Shown piece after piece: positions 27,135 through 42,872 of a stretch of 64,000 nucleotides of DNA. The stretch comes from Phaeosaccion multiseriatum. Taxonomy: Eukaryota > Ochrophyta, other classes. Position numbers and translations under genes: made by a program. The notes below the pieces were generated by a model. That model searched no databases, was not told the DNA's origin, and was given only the letters and a program-made list of their open reading frames with translations. The DNA lies in the NCBI GenBank assembly GCA_965112735.1, contig OZ218951.1, positions 1,364,001-1,428,000 of the forward strand, given 5' to 3'. Within the stretch, counting starts at the first letter, position 1. Each line of letters opens with the position of its first letter.

Positions 27135-29245
27135 TTACACCCGGTCCAGTGTGGCAATGTACTTGTGCAGGCGGTGGTGCTCCAACATGCTCTTACTCAA
27201 GACCACCTCATGCACTTGCCACACCACGTCCTCTCGAGCGTTGCCCCTCATCACGCGCGTCATGGTGGCTCCGTTGTTGAGGCGTCGGGGTCGGAGGTAC
27301 CAAACCTTGCCGGGCACCTGAGGCAGTGGGATGGCAGTGGATGGGGTGAGAGGGTGAGGCGGTGGGATGGCAGTGGATGCGGTGAGAGGGTGAGAGGGTG
27401 GGATGGCAGTGGATGGGGTGAGAGGGTGAGGGGGTGAGGGGGTGGGGGGTGGGATGGATTGACAGGGGATTGGGGTATGGGATAAGAGGGGGGAGAGTAC
27501 CCCTCCACTCTGCCCTCTGCCCTCACCGTGAGGCCGATGGCGTCCTCGTCCGCCGTAGCAACATGCTTGACGCCCCTCACCGCCACCCCGGCTACATCCT
27601 TGAACCACGTGCGGCCCACGGCAAGCCCCCCTCTCAGTGCCCCACTGCCGCCGGGGATGGCACTTAACAGGCGGCTTCGGAGGTGTTTAAGCGATCTGAG
27701 GGAGTAGATACCCGTATGTGTGTGTGTGTGTGTGGTGTGTGTGTGCGTGTGTGTGCGTGTGTGCGCGTGTGGTGTGTACGTGTGCGCGGGTAGGTGTCCA
27801 TGTGTGTGTTTGTGCGTGTGTTGATGTGTGTGGGCGGGTGGATGGGTGTGTGTTGTTTGTGCATGTGTGTGTGCGTGCGTGTGTGTGTGTGTCGGTGGGT
27901 GGGTGGGTGGGTGGGTGGGCGGGTGCGCGGGTGTTGAGGTGGGGGGGGGGTGGTGAGGGGACGTGTGTGCAGCCTGTTGGGGGAGGGAGGCAGAGGGCCT
28001 TGGGGTTTCCTCTTCCTAAAGAGTCAGTCTGAAGTGGAGAGCCTCGGGACTGACTCATCAGGGGCCCCAAACAACAGAAACTGAAACTGAGTCATCACAG
28101 CTGACGAGTTCCTCATAACCAACTGCTGTACCTTTCGGAGAGCCTGGGCACTGCGTCGTCCCCAAGGATGAATGAGGTGACGAAAGGAAGCTTCACGGAC
28201 AGATTGCCCGACACGCAGGGCGGGCAGCCGAAACAGTGGCACTGCACCTTGCCCTGAGCACAGCCGAGCCCGCTCCTCTTCGGACCTGGTCCTCCTCCTT
28301 TTTGTCCTTCTCCTTCTCCTCCTCCTGCTGCTGCTGCTGCTACTGCTGCTGCTGCTGCCCCTCCTCCTCCTCCTCCTCCTCCTCCTCCTCCTCCTCCTCC
28401 TCCTCCTCCTCCTCCTCCTCCTCCCCCTGCTGCTGCTGCTGCTGCTGCTGCTGTTTTTTCTGCATTTCCTTTCCCACTCTGTTTTCTCCCTTCCCCTCCA
28501 GTCCCTGATGGTACATCTTCATCCCCCTCCCTCCGCGCTGCCACCCCCTTTCGAGGTTTGGATGAGCGACCTTTTCGGCCCCCCCGGGTGGTGTCTTTTA
28601 CCCTCAAAGATCCATCCAGCAACCCTTTTGCGGGAGGGACAGCGATGGCGGGAGGGACAGAACGGACGGAAACCGGACATGGGCAATTGGTTTTGTTTTG
28701 TTTTGTTAGGTTTGAAAGATTTTAAGCGACGGAGGATGGGTGGAAAGAAGAGAGAAGAGAAAGAGAGAGAGAGAGAGGGGGGGGGGGAGACGAGAGTGAG
28801 AGATGGACACCCACATGCAGAGAGAGAGGGAGAGACACGCGCACAGAGAGAGAGAGAGGAGTGTGTCTCAAACTGTGTCCTTCCTTGTTTTGTGTATTCC
28901 TCTCTCCTCCCTCCCTCCCTCCCTCCATCCATCCATCCATCCATCCATCACTCGTTCGCTCCCCTCCCTCCCCTCCCTCCTGCCCTCCCCCCTCCCCCCT
29001 CCCCCCTCCCCCCTCCTCCCCCTGTCCTACCCCCCCCCTCCCTCACCTGCCAGCAGAGCCGCCACTGCCCCTCCGAACGAGTGCCCCACAACCCTCACTT
29101 GGAAGCCTTCCCCCTCGGGACTTGCCAGAAAGTCAGCAAGCGCACACCCGAACTGTCCCTCCAGTCGCTGGGCAGCCCTGAGAGCTTCTCTATTGACAAG
29201 GGTGGTCTCACGAATCAAGCCGTGCGAAGCTAGCTCTATCGCCCT

Positions 29246-29282
<37 letters not shown>

Positions 29283-31335
29283 TGTGTGTGTGGGTGCGTG
29301 TGTGTGTGAGAGAGTGGGGGTTGTTGGGGGGAGGTGCAGGAGAAGCGTGCGAGGGGGGGAGGAGGAGGAGGAAGGTAGCGGGCGAGGAGGAGGTGGAAGA
29401 GTTGGAGGAGTAGGCGGGGAGAAGGGGGAGGAGAGGAGAAGAGCGGGGGGGAAAGAAAGAAGGAAGAGGAGAGTGAGGATGGAGCCAAGAAGGTAAGCAC
29501 AAACAAAACAGAACAGCATCGCAACAGAGAGAGAGAGAGAGCGAGTGTGAGAAGGGCACCCCCCCCCCCCTCGTTTCTGCTAGCTCCAAACCCCCCTACC
29601 CCCCACCTCACCCCCACCAGCACGCACGCACGCACACACACACACACACACGCACGCACGCACGCACACACGAGTCTCCCTCCCCCTCGCCGGGCCCCTC
29701 CCCTTACCTAGGCGGCTTTTCGAGGCTCTGAAGCAGAGAAGCCCCGTCCAAATCATCCCCAACGGCGACGACTAACTCTCTGGCAGCGGTCGCCAGCATG
29801 ACGTCACACCACACTCTGCCGGGGTGAGGCCCTCTCTCGCACACCTTGATGGAGCAGCGGCCCATCGTCGCTGCTCTCTCGTCCTCCTGGCCCTCGTCCT
29901 CCCCCTCCCTACTCCCCTCCCCCCCACTGCCCTTCTCGTCCCCAGTGCCCTCCTCATCGGTTCTATCGCCACTCCCGTCTACTGCCATCCGCCTCGCCGC
30001 AGCTTCATCACCATCGTTATCGGGAGGGGAGTCCGTGCCGCTGGTGGCAGGAAGGCCTGCTTCCGGTACCTTGGGCGCCTTAGGTGTATTAGGTACCTTG
30101 GCTGGCAAGGGGAGGGGAAGTCGTTTCAGCCCTGCTTCTTCCATGGTGGCGTTTACATCCCCTTCCTCTGCTGTGGACGCCATCTCCGCCTATGGATGGG
30201 GTACAGGCACATGGGCAGAGGGGGGGACAGGCACCGGGGAGGGTGGGAGGTACGCGGTGATTGGATGGAGAGGACACATATGCACACACACATACACAAA
30301 CACAGAAGCGCCAAACAAGAGGCGCGCCTACCACCCGAGGAGGCAGCAGTAGCAGCACTACAAGCAGTGGCAGCAGTACGAGCTACGTTCCTTCCTTCGC
30401 TCTTGCCTGCCTGCCTTCCTGCCTGCCCATATGCCTGCCCACATGCCTGCTCAGTCCTCTCGCTTACTGCTCACCAGCATGGCCCCGTACAGTGCTTCCG
30501 AAACGCCCTCAAGCTTCCACAGAAGCTTCTTGGCCACAGTCGCCTTGGCCTCATCGCCCTCCTCGGCGGCTTCCTGCTTGAGCTACTCAGGCAGAGAGAG
30601 GGAGAAAGGGGGTGGGGGGGAGGGAGGGAGAGAGAGTAAGAGAGACAGAAAGGGGAAGAGAAAGAGGGAGGGAGAGGGAGGCAGAAAGGAGAGTCCAACT
30701 ATAGGTTTGTTACAAAAAGAGAGAGAGAAAGAACGATTGCAAAAGAGAGAGAGGTGGTGGAAAGGTGCTCGGGGAGGGATTGGGGGGGGGGAGGGTGGTG
30801 AGCGGTGGGATCGCAAAGATATGCATAGGTTTTCTGAGCGGAAGACCTCCCATAGCAGAAGGCAGGGAGGAAGATGTAAGTTGGGTCATGACCATTGGAG
30901 CGCTAGTTTTTGCTTCCGTCATAGAATGCACACACGCGCAGACATACACCACACACACGCACAGACACACACCACACACACGCGCAGACACACACCACAC
31001 ACACGCACCCTCTCAGCGTCTCGTGTGCCGTAGTCCTTCCTCCGCCCCAGCTCGTGCGCCATACCGTCCATCTTCTTGAGATAGGCCTGGCTGCTACTCA
31101 GTACTGTTAGCCCCCGACTCAAGGTTTTGGGGTCCACCGACGCCAATCCCCTGTTGCCGCTGCTACGCCCCTCCTCCGTGGAAGACTCCGGTGCCTCCAC
31201 CAGCTGCAGCCACATCGCAAGGTGCCGATAAGGGTGAGCCGCTTGGTGCGGAAGAGGGTTGGCGGCATTGCTAAAGCCGCCGAGAAGAAAGAAGGCCGCC
31301 ACCAGAGGCTGCCGGGGCAACCCCAGCGGATGCAT
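27135..31335 (-). CDS. Class 3 lipase, diacylglycerol-lipase-like
   Basis: A serine hydrolase of the fungal lipase/DAG-lipase type, acting on acylglycerols at a membrane. Exons: 31335-31009, 30592-30475, 30189-29708, 29243-29047, 28624-28132, 27695-27527 and 27317-27135. The nucleophile elbow GHSFGGAVAALL (about 29075) carries the catalytic serine. HCFGCPPCVS and VTSFILGDDAVPRLSE (about 28190-28150) match the family block holding the catalytic aspartate. The C-terminus MLEHHRLHKYIATL probably supplies the histidine. VGDDLDGASLLQSL is the expected strand before the lid. No transmembrane segments like those of animal DAGL are obvious, although the N-terminus LVAAFFLLGGF is hydrophobic. The ATG near 31335 is chosen; an open frame extends to about 31512 without an ATG. 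Exon 5 has Ala and Gly homopolymer tracts from (CTG)n and (CTC)n. Confidence 0.83.
28324..28453. repeat. (CTG)n and (CTC)n tracts coding Ala/Gly runs in the lipase
   Basis: Read on the minus strand in the lipase frame, these give poly-Ala, poly-Gly and poly-Ala again, placed between the GHSFGG exon and the DDAVPRL segment. They are likely a surface loop insertion. Confidence 0.9.
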
Positions 31336-31526
31336 GAGGTTGATATTGATATGAGGGGGGGGGGAGGAGAAGATTGAGGGGTTGAGCCGGAAGTAGTAGT
31401 TGGTAGTTTGGAGGGTGGGGTCACAGCTGGGCGGTAGAGGTGTTGGTTCCTCGGGGGTCACAGATACGCTGATCCAACCGCCTTTGGGCTTGATCCCTGA
31501 TCCCTCCCTCACTCACTGCTTCTGGG
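31336..31526. promoter_or_regulatory. Short divergent promoter region between lipase and DZIP1-like gene
   Basis: About 190 bases separate the chosen lipase ATG from the DZIP1-like ATG. A weak variant of the dispersed word (TAGTTGGTAGTTTG, near 31396) lies here. If the lipase began further upstream, the gap would shrink to almost nothing. Confidence 0.3.
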
Positions 31527-37231
<5,705 letters not shown>

Positions 37232-37414
37232 CTCTTTGAATGAGTGAAACTACTGCTTCTGCAGTCAAGGTGTTCGCTTTAAGAGAGTGCATGAGCCTCT
37301 GACGACACGTCCGCCAAGACTCACTACCTTCGCTCCTTCCCCACATACGCCGCTTGTCTGCTCGCATTATCGAGGAGCATTGCTTTTGGGCATGGGTTTG
37401 CACACGTCAACCCC

Positions 37415-37619
37415 TCACGCCGCCTCCACTGCACCATGGTCGTCGTCCTGGAATTCTATCAAGCAGCTCTTAAGCACATTCTCTGTGCCCTCCTCATAGC
37501 ATGATACCTCGATTTCGCTCTCCCCGAACTTCATCTCCACATCCACGCCGCGTTCCTTATAGAGGGCTTTGCCATGTCCATACATCATGTCAATCTGGAT
37601 TCTGGCCACCTCTCGAGTG
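37415..37619 (-). pseudogene. Orphan C-terminal gene fragment, function unknown
   Basis: A minus-strand open frame of about 68 codons ends in a stop at 37415. Its composition looks like real, non-repetitive protein (MARIQIDMMYGHGKALYKER near the start, GESEIEVSCYEEGTENVL in the middle), unlike the low-complexity frames around it. No upstream exon can be found because the frame runs directly into the duplicated kinase-gene segment at about 37620, which is in the opposite orientation. It is most simply the 3' remnant of a gene cut by that rearrangement. I do not recognise the family. Confidence 0.4.
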
Positions 37620-38556
37620 TACGGGTAACGGCCCCCCAGGCTCGTGGGTGTACATGGAGGGGCATTTTACGCAGATGGCGTGGAGCCCTCCAGTGTGAGC
37701 ACAGCAGGCGCGCTGCCGTCGTCCCTCTTCGCACGATGGGGATAGCATTTTTAGACGGAAAGTGGTGCGAGTGAATGAGTGACTGACTGACTGACTGACT
37801 GAGTGAGTGAGTGACTGAGTAGTCTGAGTGGGTAATGGAAGAGTAGGTTCGACTGAGGGAGTGAGAGGGAGGGAACGAGTGAGCGAGTGGGTGAGCGAGC
37901 GAGAGTGCGAGTGAATGAGAGTGCGTGAGTGAGTGGGTGAGTGAGAGGGAGGGAGTTAGCTAGCGGGTGAGTGAGTGAGTGAGTTGAGTGCCGTGATGAT
38001 GAAGTTAAGGGGGGGGGGGGGAGATGGAAGGCCCTGAGGATGGCGAAAGAGCGGAGCGCAGATGGGGTTACTGGAAGGGCAGAGGTAGCTAGTGAGAGGA
38101 CGTCGGCGAACAGGGGGCAGCAGCGGCCGAAGCAGCTGCTGCTACAACACTGGGAGGAAGTGGGCGTCGAACAAGGGAGCAGGAGCAAGGAAGGAAGGAA
38201 GCAACAAGCAAGCAAGCCCTAGCTAGTGTATGCCAGTCTGACCGTAGTCCCCGAGGGGGATAGGCATAGTTGTTCTACGTGGCTACCTTAAAATTCAGGT
38301 AGTCAGCTGTCTGCTCAGCGATAATAAGAATACATAAGGGTCGGGGAAGATAGGCTGTCGCAGAGGGAGCCTGCATGTCCAACCTGACTGCACCCGCGGT
38401 GTCCACAGCTGCTGGCTGAAGGGGGCTGGTAGCTCAGTGTGTAGAGCGGAAGTCATCTCCGAGCCCGGCCGTGTGAGACAAGCAAGCAGCGTATTCTCGT
38501 GGGAGGAGTGGTAGCCCGAGCGAGGGGGGTGGGCAAGGCTGGGCAACCTTCCCCAA
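37620..38556 (+). pseudogene. Truncated duplicate of the 3' part of the DnaJ-kinase-RING gene and its downstream sequence
   Basis: Bases 37620-37705 match 47477-47546 of the kinase activation-segment region (GGTAACGGCCCCC onward, coding GVYMDGHYADGAEPQ in the parent) but carry small insertions that break the frame. The match then jumps to 48028, skipping about 480 bases that include the end of the kinase and the RING finger, and continues through GAGT-type repeats and unique sequence to about 38556 (parent 48962). Identity is high outside repeats, so the duplication is fairly recent. There is no intact coding capacity. Confidence 0.85.
38424..38480 (+). other. tRNA-like hairpin, copy 1 (possible tRNA relic or SINE-type module)
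   Basis: GGCTGGTAGCTCAGTGTGTA with following GAGC matches a tRNA 5' end and A-box. Fifty bases on, GAGCCCGGCC could close a GGCTGG/CCGGCC stem. No standard T-arm or clear B-box is present, so it is not a normal tRNA gene. The same module occurs at 48833-48889. Confidence 0.35.
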
Positions 38557-39325
38557 ACAACTAGGACATCACCGACCAACACAGCTCACTGCCTTTCCCT
38601 TCCAGCAAGCTCTTATATGTATATATAGAAGGGAGGCAAGTGATCACCCTCCCCGAATCGCTCCTCGCCCACTACGCAACCCCACCCACTACTAGTCTAA
38701 TTTACTCCCTCCCTCCACTAATCCAAGCTATACTACTCCCTCCCTTGACTAATCCAAGCCCGTCTCTTGCCTCACGATAGGTCCAAGCAAGCCTTTCCTT
38801 TGGCTCATGGTAGAGTCCCCGCCGCTCCTTCGCTGATTCCGCCCCCCGCCCCCCACCTGGTCCCACGCTCTGCCCACCGACCCAATCTCAGATCAAGACA
38901 ATCACCAGAAGCGCTCCAACTTGCGGTGCCGCCGCTGCTGCTGTATCACCAACTGCTGCTGGGCAACGGCCCGCTGTGCCGCTGTGCTTGTGCCCCGTCT
39001 GTCGCCGCTGTCACTGGCGCTGCAGACCCTCTTGTTGGTGGTGTTGGTGATCCTCCCTGTTGCTTGGTCAGGAAATGTGGCACCCCTCTTCGTTCGTGGG
39101 GTGGTCGTCATGAGCAGCAGGCGGTGGGGTTGGCGGTGCCTGTCTTATGTCGTACTAGAGGTGCGCGAGGCGGGGGGGCGGTGCCGTGTCAAAGAAGCTC
39201 GCGCAACTGGCAAGAGCGAGCGAGGCGCCTCACACACCCTAAAGGCTGCACAAGCCATAGACGGTACAGAACAGAGTACAGGCAACCACTACTGCCCACC
39301 ACCGCCATTCATTTCCAAGTAATGT
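38557..39325. other. Spacer without recognisable gene
   Basis: It contains two tandem copies of a CTCCCTCC...ACTAATCCAAGC unit (38703-38760), a TATA-like atatgtatatatag at 38615, and one copy of the dispersed word in reverse orientation (38941-38955) between CTG repeats. An open frame on the plus strand (38767-39741) shows no domain and overlaps the NYN gene end, so it is not called. Confidence 0.45.
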
Positions 39326-41831
39326 CTAAAGCTTCCTTACATTGTTGGATGGGCGGCTGCCCCCGGCACTGCCCCCCCCCTGCCTCGTGTGAAGGTTGGG
39401 TGGTACCCGCGGGGCCTGTCCCGCAGCGTCGTGGGAGAAGGTGCACGCGTCCCCTTTCGTGCATCCTCCGGCACGCTTATCATATTCACAAGCAAGCAAG
39501 GGGCATGAGCGAGTGGCTCTTTGCATCAGTAGCTGCTCAGGCAGGTGTGACGGGGCGACAGGGTCAGTCCACGTGCAGGGCAGAAAGGATTACTTCGCAC
39601 CAAGAGGGGGAAATGATGAGCAGACACTTACTTTATAGAAATAGCAGGCCCGGGCTCCTCCGACCCTCCTCTCCGGCGACCCTGCCGCAGAGCCGCCTCC
39701 GAATCCTCCAGGAGACTTTCTCTCCGGCGAGCCTGCAGTAGAGCCGCCTCTGGATCCAGGAGACTCCCCATCCCCTCCTGCCGAGGCCTGAGACGGCCTC
39801 CTCGGCCTGCCCCCTCCAGCAGATTGGGGCTCTTCTTCCACCAAGGATTGCTCGGAGGATCGCCTTCCCACTCCTCGCCCACCTCCCCCCCGTCCTCCTC
39901 GTCCTTCTCCTCCTCGTCCTGCTCCTCGTCCTCGCCCTCCTCCTCCTGCTCCTCGTCCTCCTCCTGCTGCTCCTCCTCCTCCTCCTCCTCCTCCTCCTCC
40001 TCCTCCTCCTCCTCCTCCTCCTCCTCCTCCTCCTCCTCCTCCTCCTCCTCCTCCTCCTCCTCCTCCTCCTCCTCCTCCTCCTCCTCCTCCTCCTCCTCCT
40101 CCTCCTCCTCCTCCTCCTCCTCCTCCTCCTCCTCCTCCTCCTCCTCCTCCTCCTCCTCCTCCTCCTCCTCCTCCTCCTCCTCCTCCTCCTCCTCCTCCTC
40201 CTCCTCCTCCTCCTCCTCCTCCTCCTCCTCCTCCTCCTCGCCCCCCCGGCGGGATGATGAACTCCGACTTGTACTCGTCCAAATAGTAGGTGTGGAAGTT
40301 GGGCTCTTCTCGGTCCCTCATGTCCTTGTAATATCTGTTCATTGGCCCCTTCCACGACCACACTTCAACACTCCAGCCCCGCTTCAGCGCGTCCTCGATG
40401 GTCTGTCTGAAGGAGCCCTGTTTACACATAAGCAGGCGTGCAGACACGCGGAAGTGAGTGGGATGGTAGGCGTGCAGAGGGAAGCGATGAGCTACTTCAA
40501 GAATACTGAGGAGCGAGGGGCGGTGGAGGTGAGGGGGGGCAAGAGACTCCTGCCGCCATTTCAAGACAGACGCCCAAGTCATCCCCGTTCCAAGTGGGAC
40601 CACGTACCCAGTCGCCGTCCCCTGTGTTGCCATCCCCGGTGAGTATGGCCATGACGTGGCCTTTGTCCGCCGTGTCGAACTTGTCAAAGTCCGTCCGCGC
40701 AGCTCCCCAGATCTTGCTATCGATGCCCAACTTGTGTTCCCCCCCACCGCTCGACCTCACGACAAAGTGAGTCTTGTAGCCTGCCTCGCCCCATGCCTGG
40801 TCCAACATGGTCTTCTGCCCCTCCGTGCCGCAGGAGCCTGCCACCATCAGCCCCCGCCCCCCAGTCGGACGGTCTCTGCCGTTGGCGACTCGTTCGGTGA
40901 GCGCCTTGGCGTCGATTTTCACACCGTGTCCAAACTGATGTGTCATCGGAACGTAAATGTTGCTGTAGTCCACGTAAATGTGAACCTCATTCTTCCAGCG
41001 CTTCTTCCGCATCTCTTCAAAGTACTCATCTAAGAAGGTGTCCTCGTCGATAATGATGCTTTCAATGAAGCTGACCGCAATGTCCACCGCGTCTTTTGAT
41101 TTGCCCTCAATCCGGAGGTTTACCATCGGCCTTCGCTCCTGCCCCTCTACCACCACTGGTCCTCCGAATGAAAAGAGTACATCCAATTCCCGCTCCTTCC
41201 GGCGCCTATTCTGACCGGCGGTACCATTCGCTTTCCTTCCCCCTTCGAATCGTTCCCGATAGCTCTTAGGAAAAGGCATGTCTCTTACCACGGGTACACC
41301 AGAAGGGCGCGGGGAAGGTGGAATGGCGGGCGGTTCTTGGGCTCGGCTCAGCTGCAGTGCTTCCTCCATGCCCCGCGCCTCCTCCTGCTGGTGCCTCTCC
41401 TCGGCCGCGGCCTCGTCCGCGAGGCTCAAGCGCAATGCTTGCTCCACCACCCGCGCCTCCTCCTGCTGCCTCTCCGCGGCCGCGACCTCGTCCGCAAGGC
41501 GGAGCTGCAACACCCGCGCCTCCTCCTGCCGGTGCGTCCTCGCGGCCGCGGCTTCGCCCGCAAGGCTCAACTGCAGTGCTTCCTCCACCACCCGCGCCTC
41601 CTCCTCCTCGTCCCTCCCCGCCGCGGCGGGCATGCCGTCCGCAAGGCTCCGCTGCAATGCTTGGTCCACCTCCCGCGCCTCCTCCTGCTCGTCCCTCTCC
41701 GCCGCCGCGGGGATCTCATCCGCCAGGCTCAAATGTATAGCACGCTCCAGCTGTGCTTCCTCGTCCAGGATCCTGCTGAGGCAACGTACCCCAGCCGCCC
41801 GAGCCGCGTGTGCTTGCGCATCTTCAGCCAT
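39326..41831 (-). CDS. UIM-NYN-CCCH protein, putative ubiquitin-binding ribonuclease
   Basis: Three exons: 41831-40608, 40417-39632 and 39475-39326. From the ATG at 41831, residues 20-165 hold about six tandem ubiquitin-interacting motifs (for example EARVVEEALQLSLAG), one of them shortened. Next comes a NYN/PIN-type domain: VHIYVDYSNIYVPM (about residue 280) and AILTGDGNTGDGDW (about 405) hold the acidic residues expected at the metal site, and IEDALKRGWSVEVWSW and FHTYYLDEY complete it. A very long poly-Gly tract from (CTC/GGA)n follows (about 40238-39966), then a Gly/Arg and Ser-Pro-Glu region. The last junction joins CYFYK to RAGGCTKGDACTFSH, giving a C-x8-C-x5-C-x3-H zinc finger. The order ubiquitin-binding, NYN nuclease, CCCH resembles animal Regnase/ZC3H12, but relationship is inferred from architecture only. 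Confidence 0.78.
39960..40240. repeat. (CTC)n/(GGA)n array of about 270 bases inside a coding exon
   Basis: Almost perfect CTC repeat on the plus strand, read as poly-Gly in the NYN gene frame on the minus strand (over 80 glycines). It is flanked by less pure (CTC/CTG) repeat at 39890-39965. Confidence 0.96.
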
Positions 41832-42290
41832 GGTCGTGCAAATGCACTTCGCTACAAATAATAGCCGTAGTGAGTTTCTCCATACGGGGAAATCGCTGCA
41901 ATCCCATTGTTACGGACCAGAACAAAGACCTCCAGGAGGCGGAACAAACGGATGAAACTGTGAATCCAGCCGGGGGGAGGAGGGGGGAGGGGAGAGGGAC
42001 TTTTTATTTATTTTAGGAGGGCCGAGTTGGCGCCCGGCCCCACTCTTCCCCTTTCCGCTCCAACTGAACCACTGCCACATCACCTCCATCCGCTTCTTCA
42101 CAAATTTCCCTTTTCCTGCTGTATACGACCTGCAGGTCTCTGCATCCGTCCCGTCCTCCTCTCCTGCACCTGACGAATCCGCCCGCGGATTACAGTTACA
42201 GAATTTGTTGCTTCGGGAGAACATCTTTCCTACAACAAGAGGATTCACAAGAGAGAAGCCGCCCCCGCCGCCGCCGCAGGAGATTGGACA
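41832..42290. other. Spacer between NYN gene and small ORF
   Basis: This should hold the NYN promoter. I see no domain-bearing ORF. A GGGGGAGGAGGG run lies at 41970-41996. No clear promoter element was recognised. Confidence 0.4.
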
Positions 42291-42872
42291 ATGCCCTCTT
42301 GTCCAAGAGAAAACGAATGCATCACACCCGTCTGCAGCCGGAGCCACTCTTTGGGGCAGCTCTGTGAGACGCCAAACGCCTGCCGCAGCCAGACATGGTG
42401 CACGCGTCGCCACCCCGGTGCTCTTTGGTACAAGGAGGGGGACAATGTCCTTTACTGCGCAGGCCTCGGGCACACACCCCACCTTGCAACCGTGATTGTA
42501 ATCCCTCCAATCTCTACAAGGAGAGACGACACGCGCGATGCAGTGCGCTTCATCATCGAGCTCAAGACGAGCAATAATGAAATAATGAACGTGGCCCTCA
42601 GCAACCTCGAGACACCAGGACAAGCTCAATCTGGGGGGGGGGGGCGAGGAATATATGCGCCGCAATCCAGCAGTGCCGCCCGGAGATCCGGCGGACGGCG
42701 CCCGGGCACTCCAGGAGGAGGAGGAGGAGGAGGAGGAGGAGGAGGAGGAGGAGGAGGAGGAGGAGGAGGGGGGCCCTCAAACCCTCCAGCAGGACAGAGA
42801 CCTCCTCAGGTAACAACGAGACAAACGGATTATTATTTTGTAGTCGTCGTTGCTCATGCTGGTCGCTACTAA
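42291..42872 (+). CDS. Hypothetical protein with a possible small beta domain and poly-Gly tract
   Basis: The frame opens at 42291 and reads through a segment that looks like folded protein: ALWYKEGDNVLYCAGLGHTP, then ATVIVIPPISTRRDDT and RFIIELKTSNNEIMNVALSN. The alternation of hydrophobics and the W-x-x-GDxV start recall small SH3-like beta barrels, which is inference. It then becomes low complexity with a (GGA)n poly-Gly run at 42716-42768. A splice donor CTCCTCAG|GTAAC at about 42808 suggests that coding leaves this frame there, so the printed end is an upper limit. It may be an upstream exon of the DnaJ-kinase gene, which lies on the same strand 2 kb on, or a separate broken gene. No family was recognised. 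Confidence 0.4.
   Translation: MPSCPRENECITPVCSRSHSLGQLCETPNACRSQTWCTRRHPGALWYKEGDNVLYCAGLGHTPHLATVIVIPPISTRRDDTRDAVRFIIELKTSNNEIMNVALSNLETPGQAQSGGGGRGIYAPQSSSAARRSGGRRPGTPGGGGGGGGGGGGGGGGGGGGPSNPPAGQRPPQVTTRQTDYYFVVVVAHAGRY

Noticed and set aside
38767-39741. A 324-codon plus-strand open frame
   Set aside because: It has no recognisable domain, overlaps the NYN gene antisense, and its composition is that of non-coding DNA.
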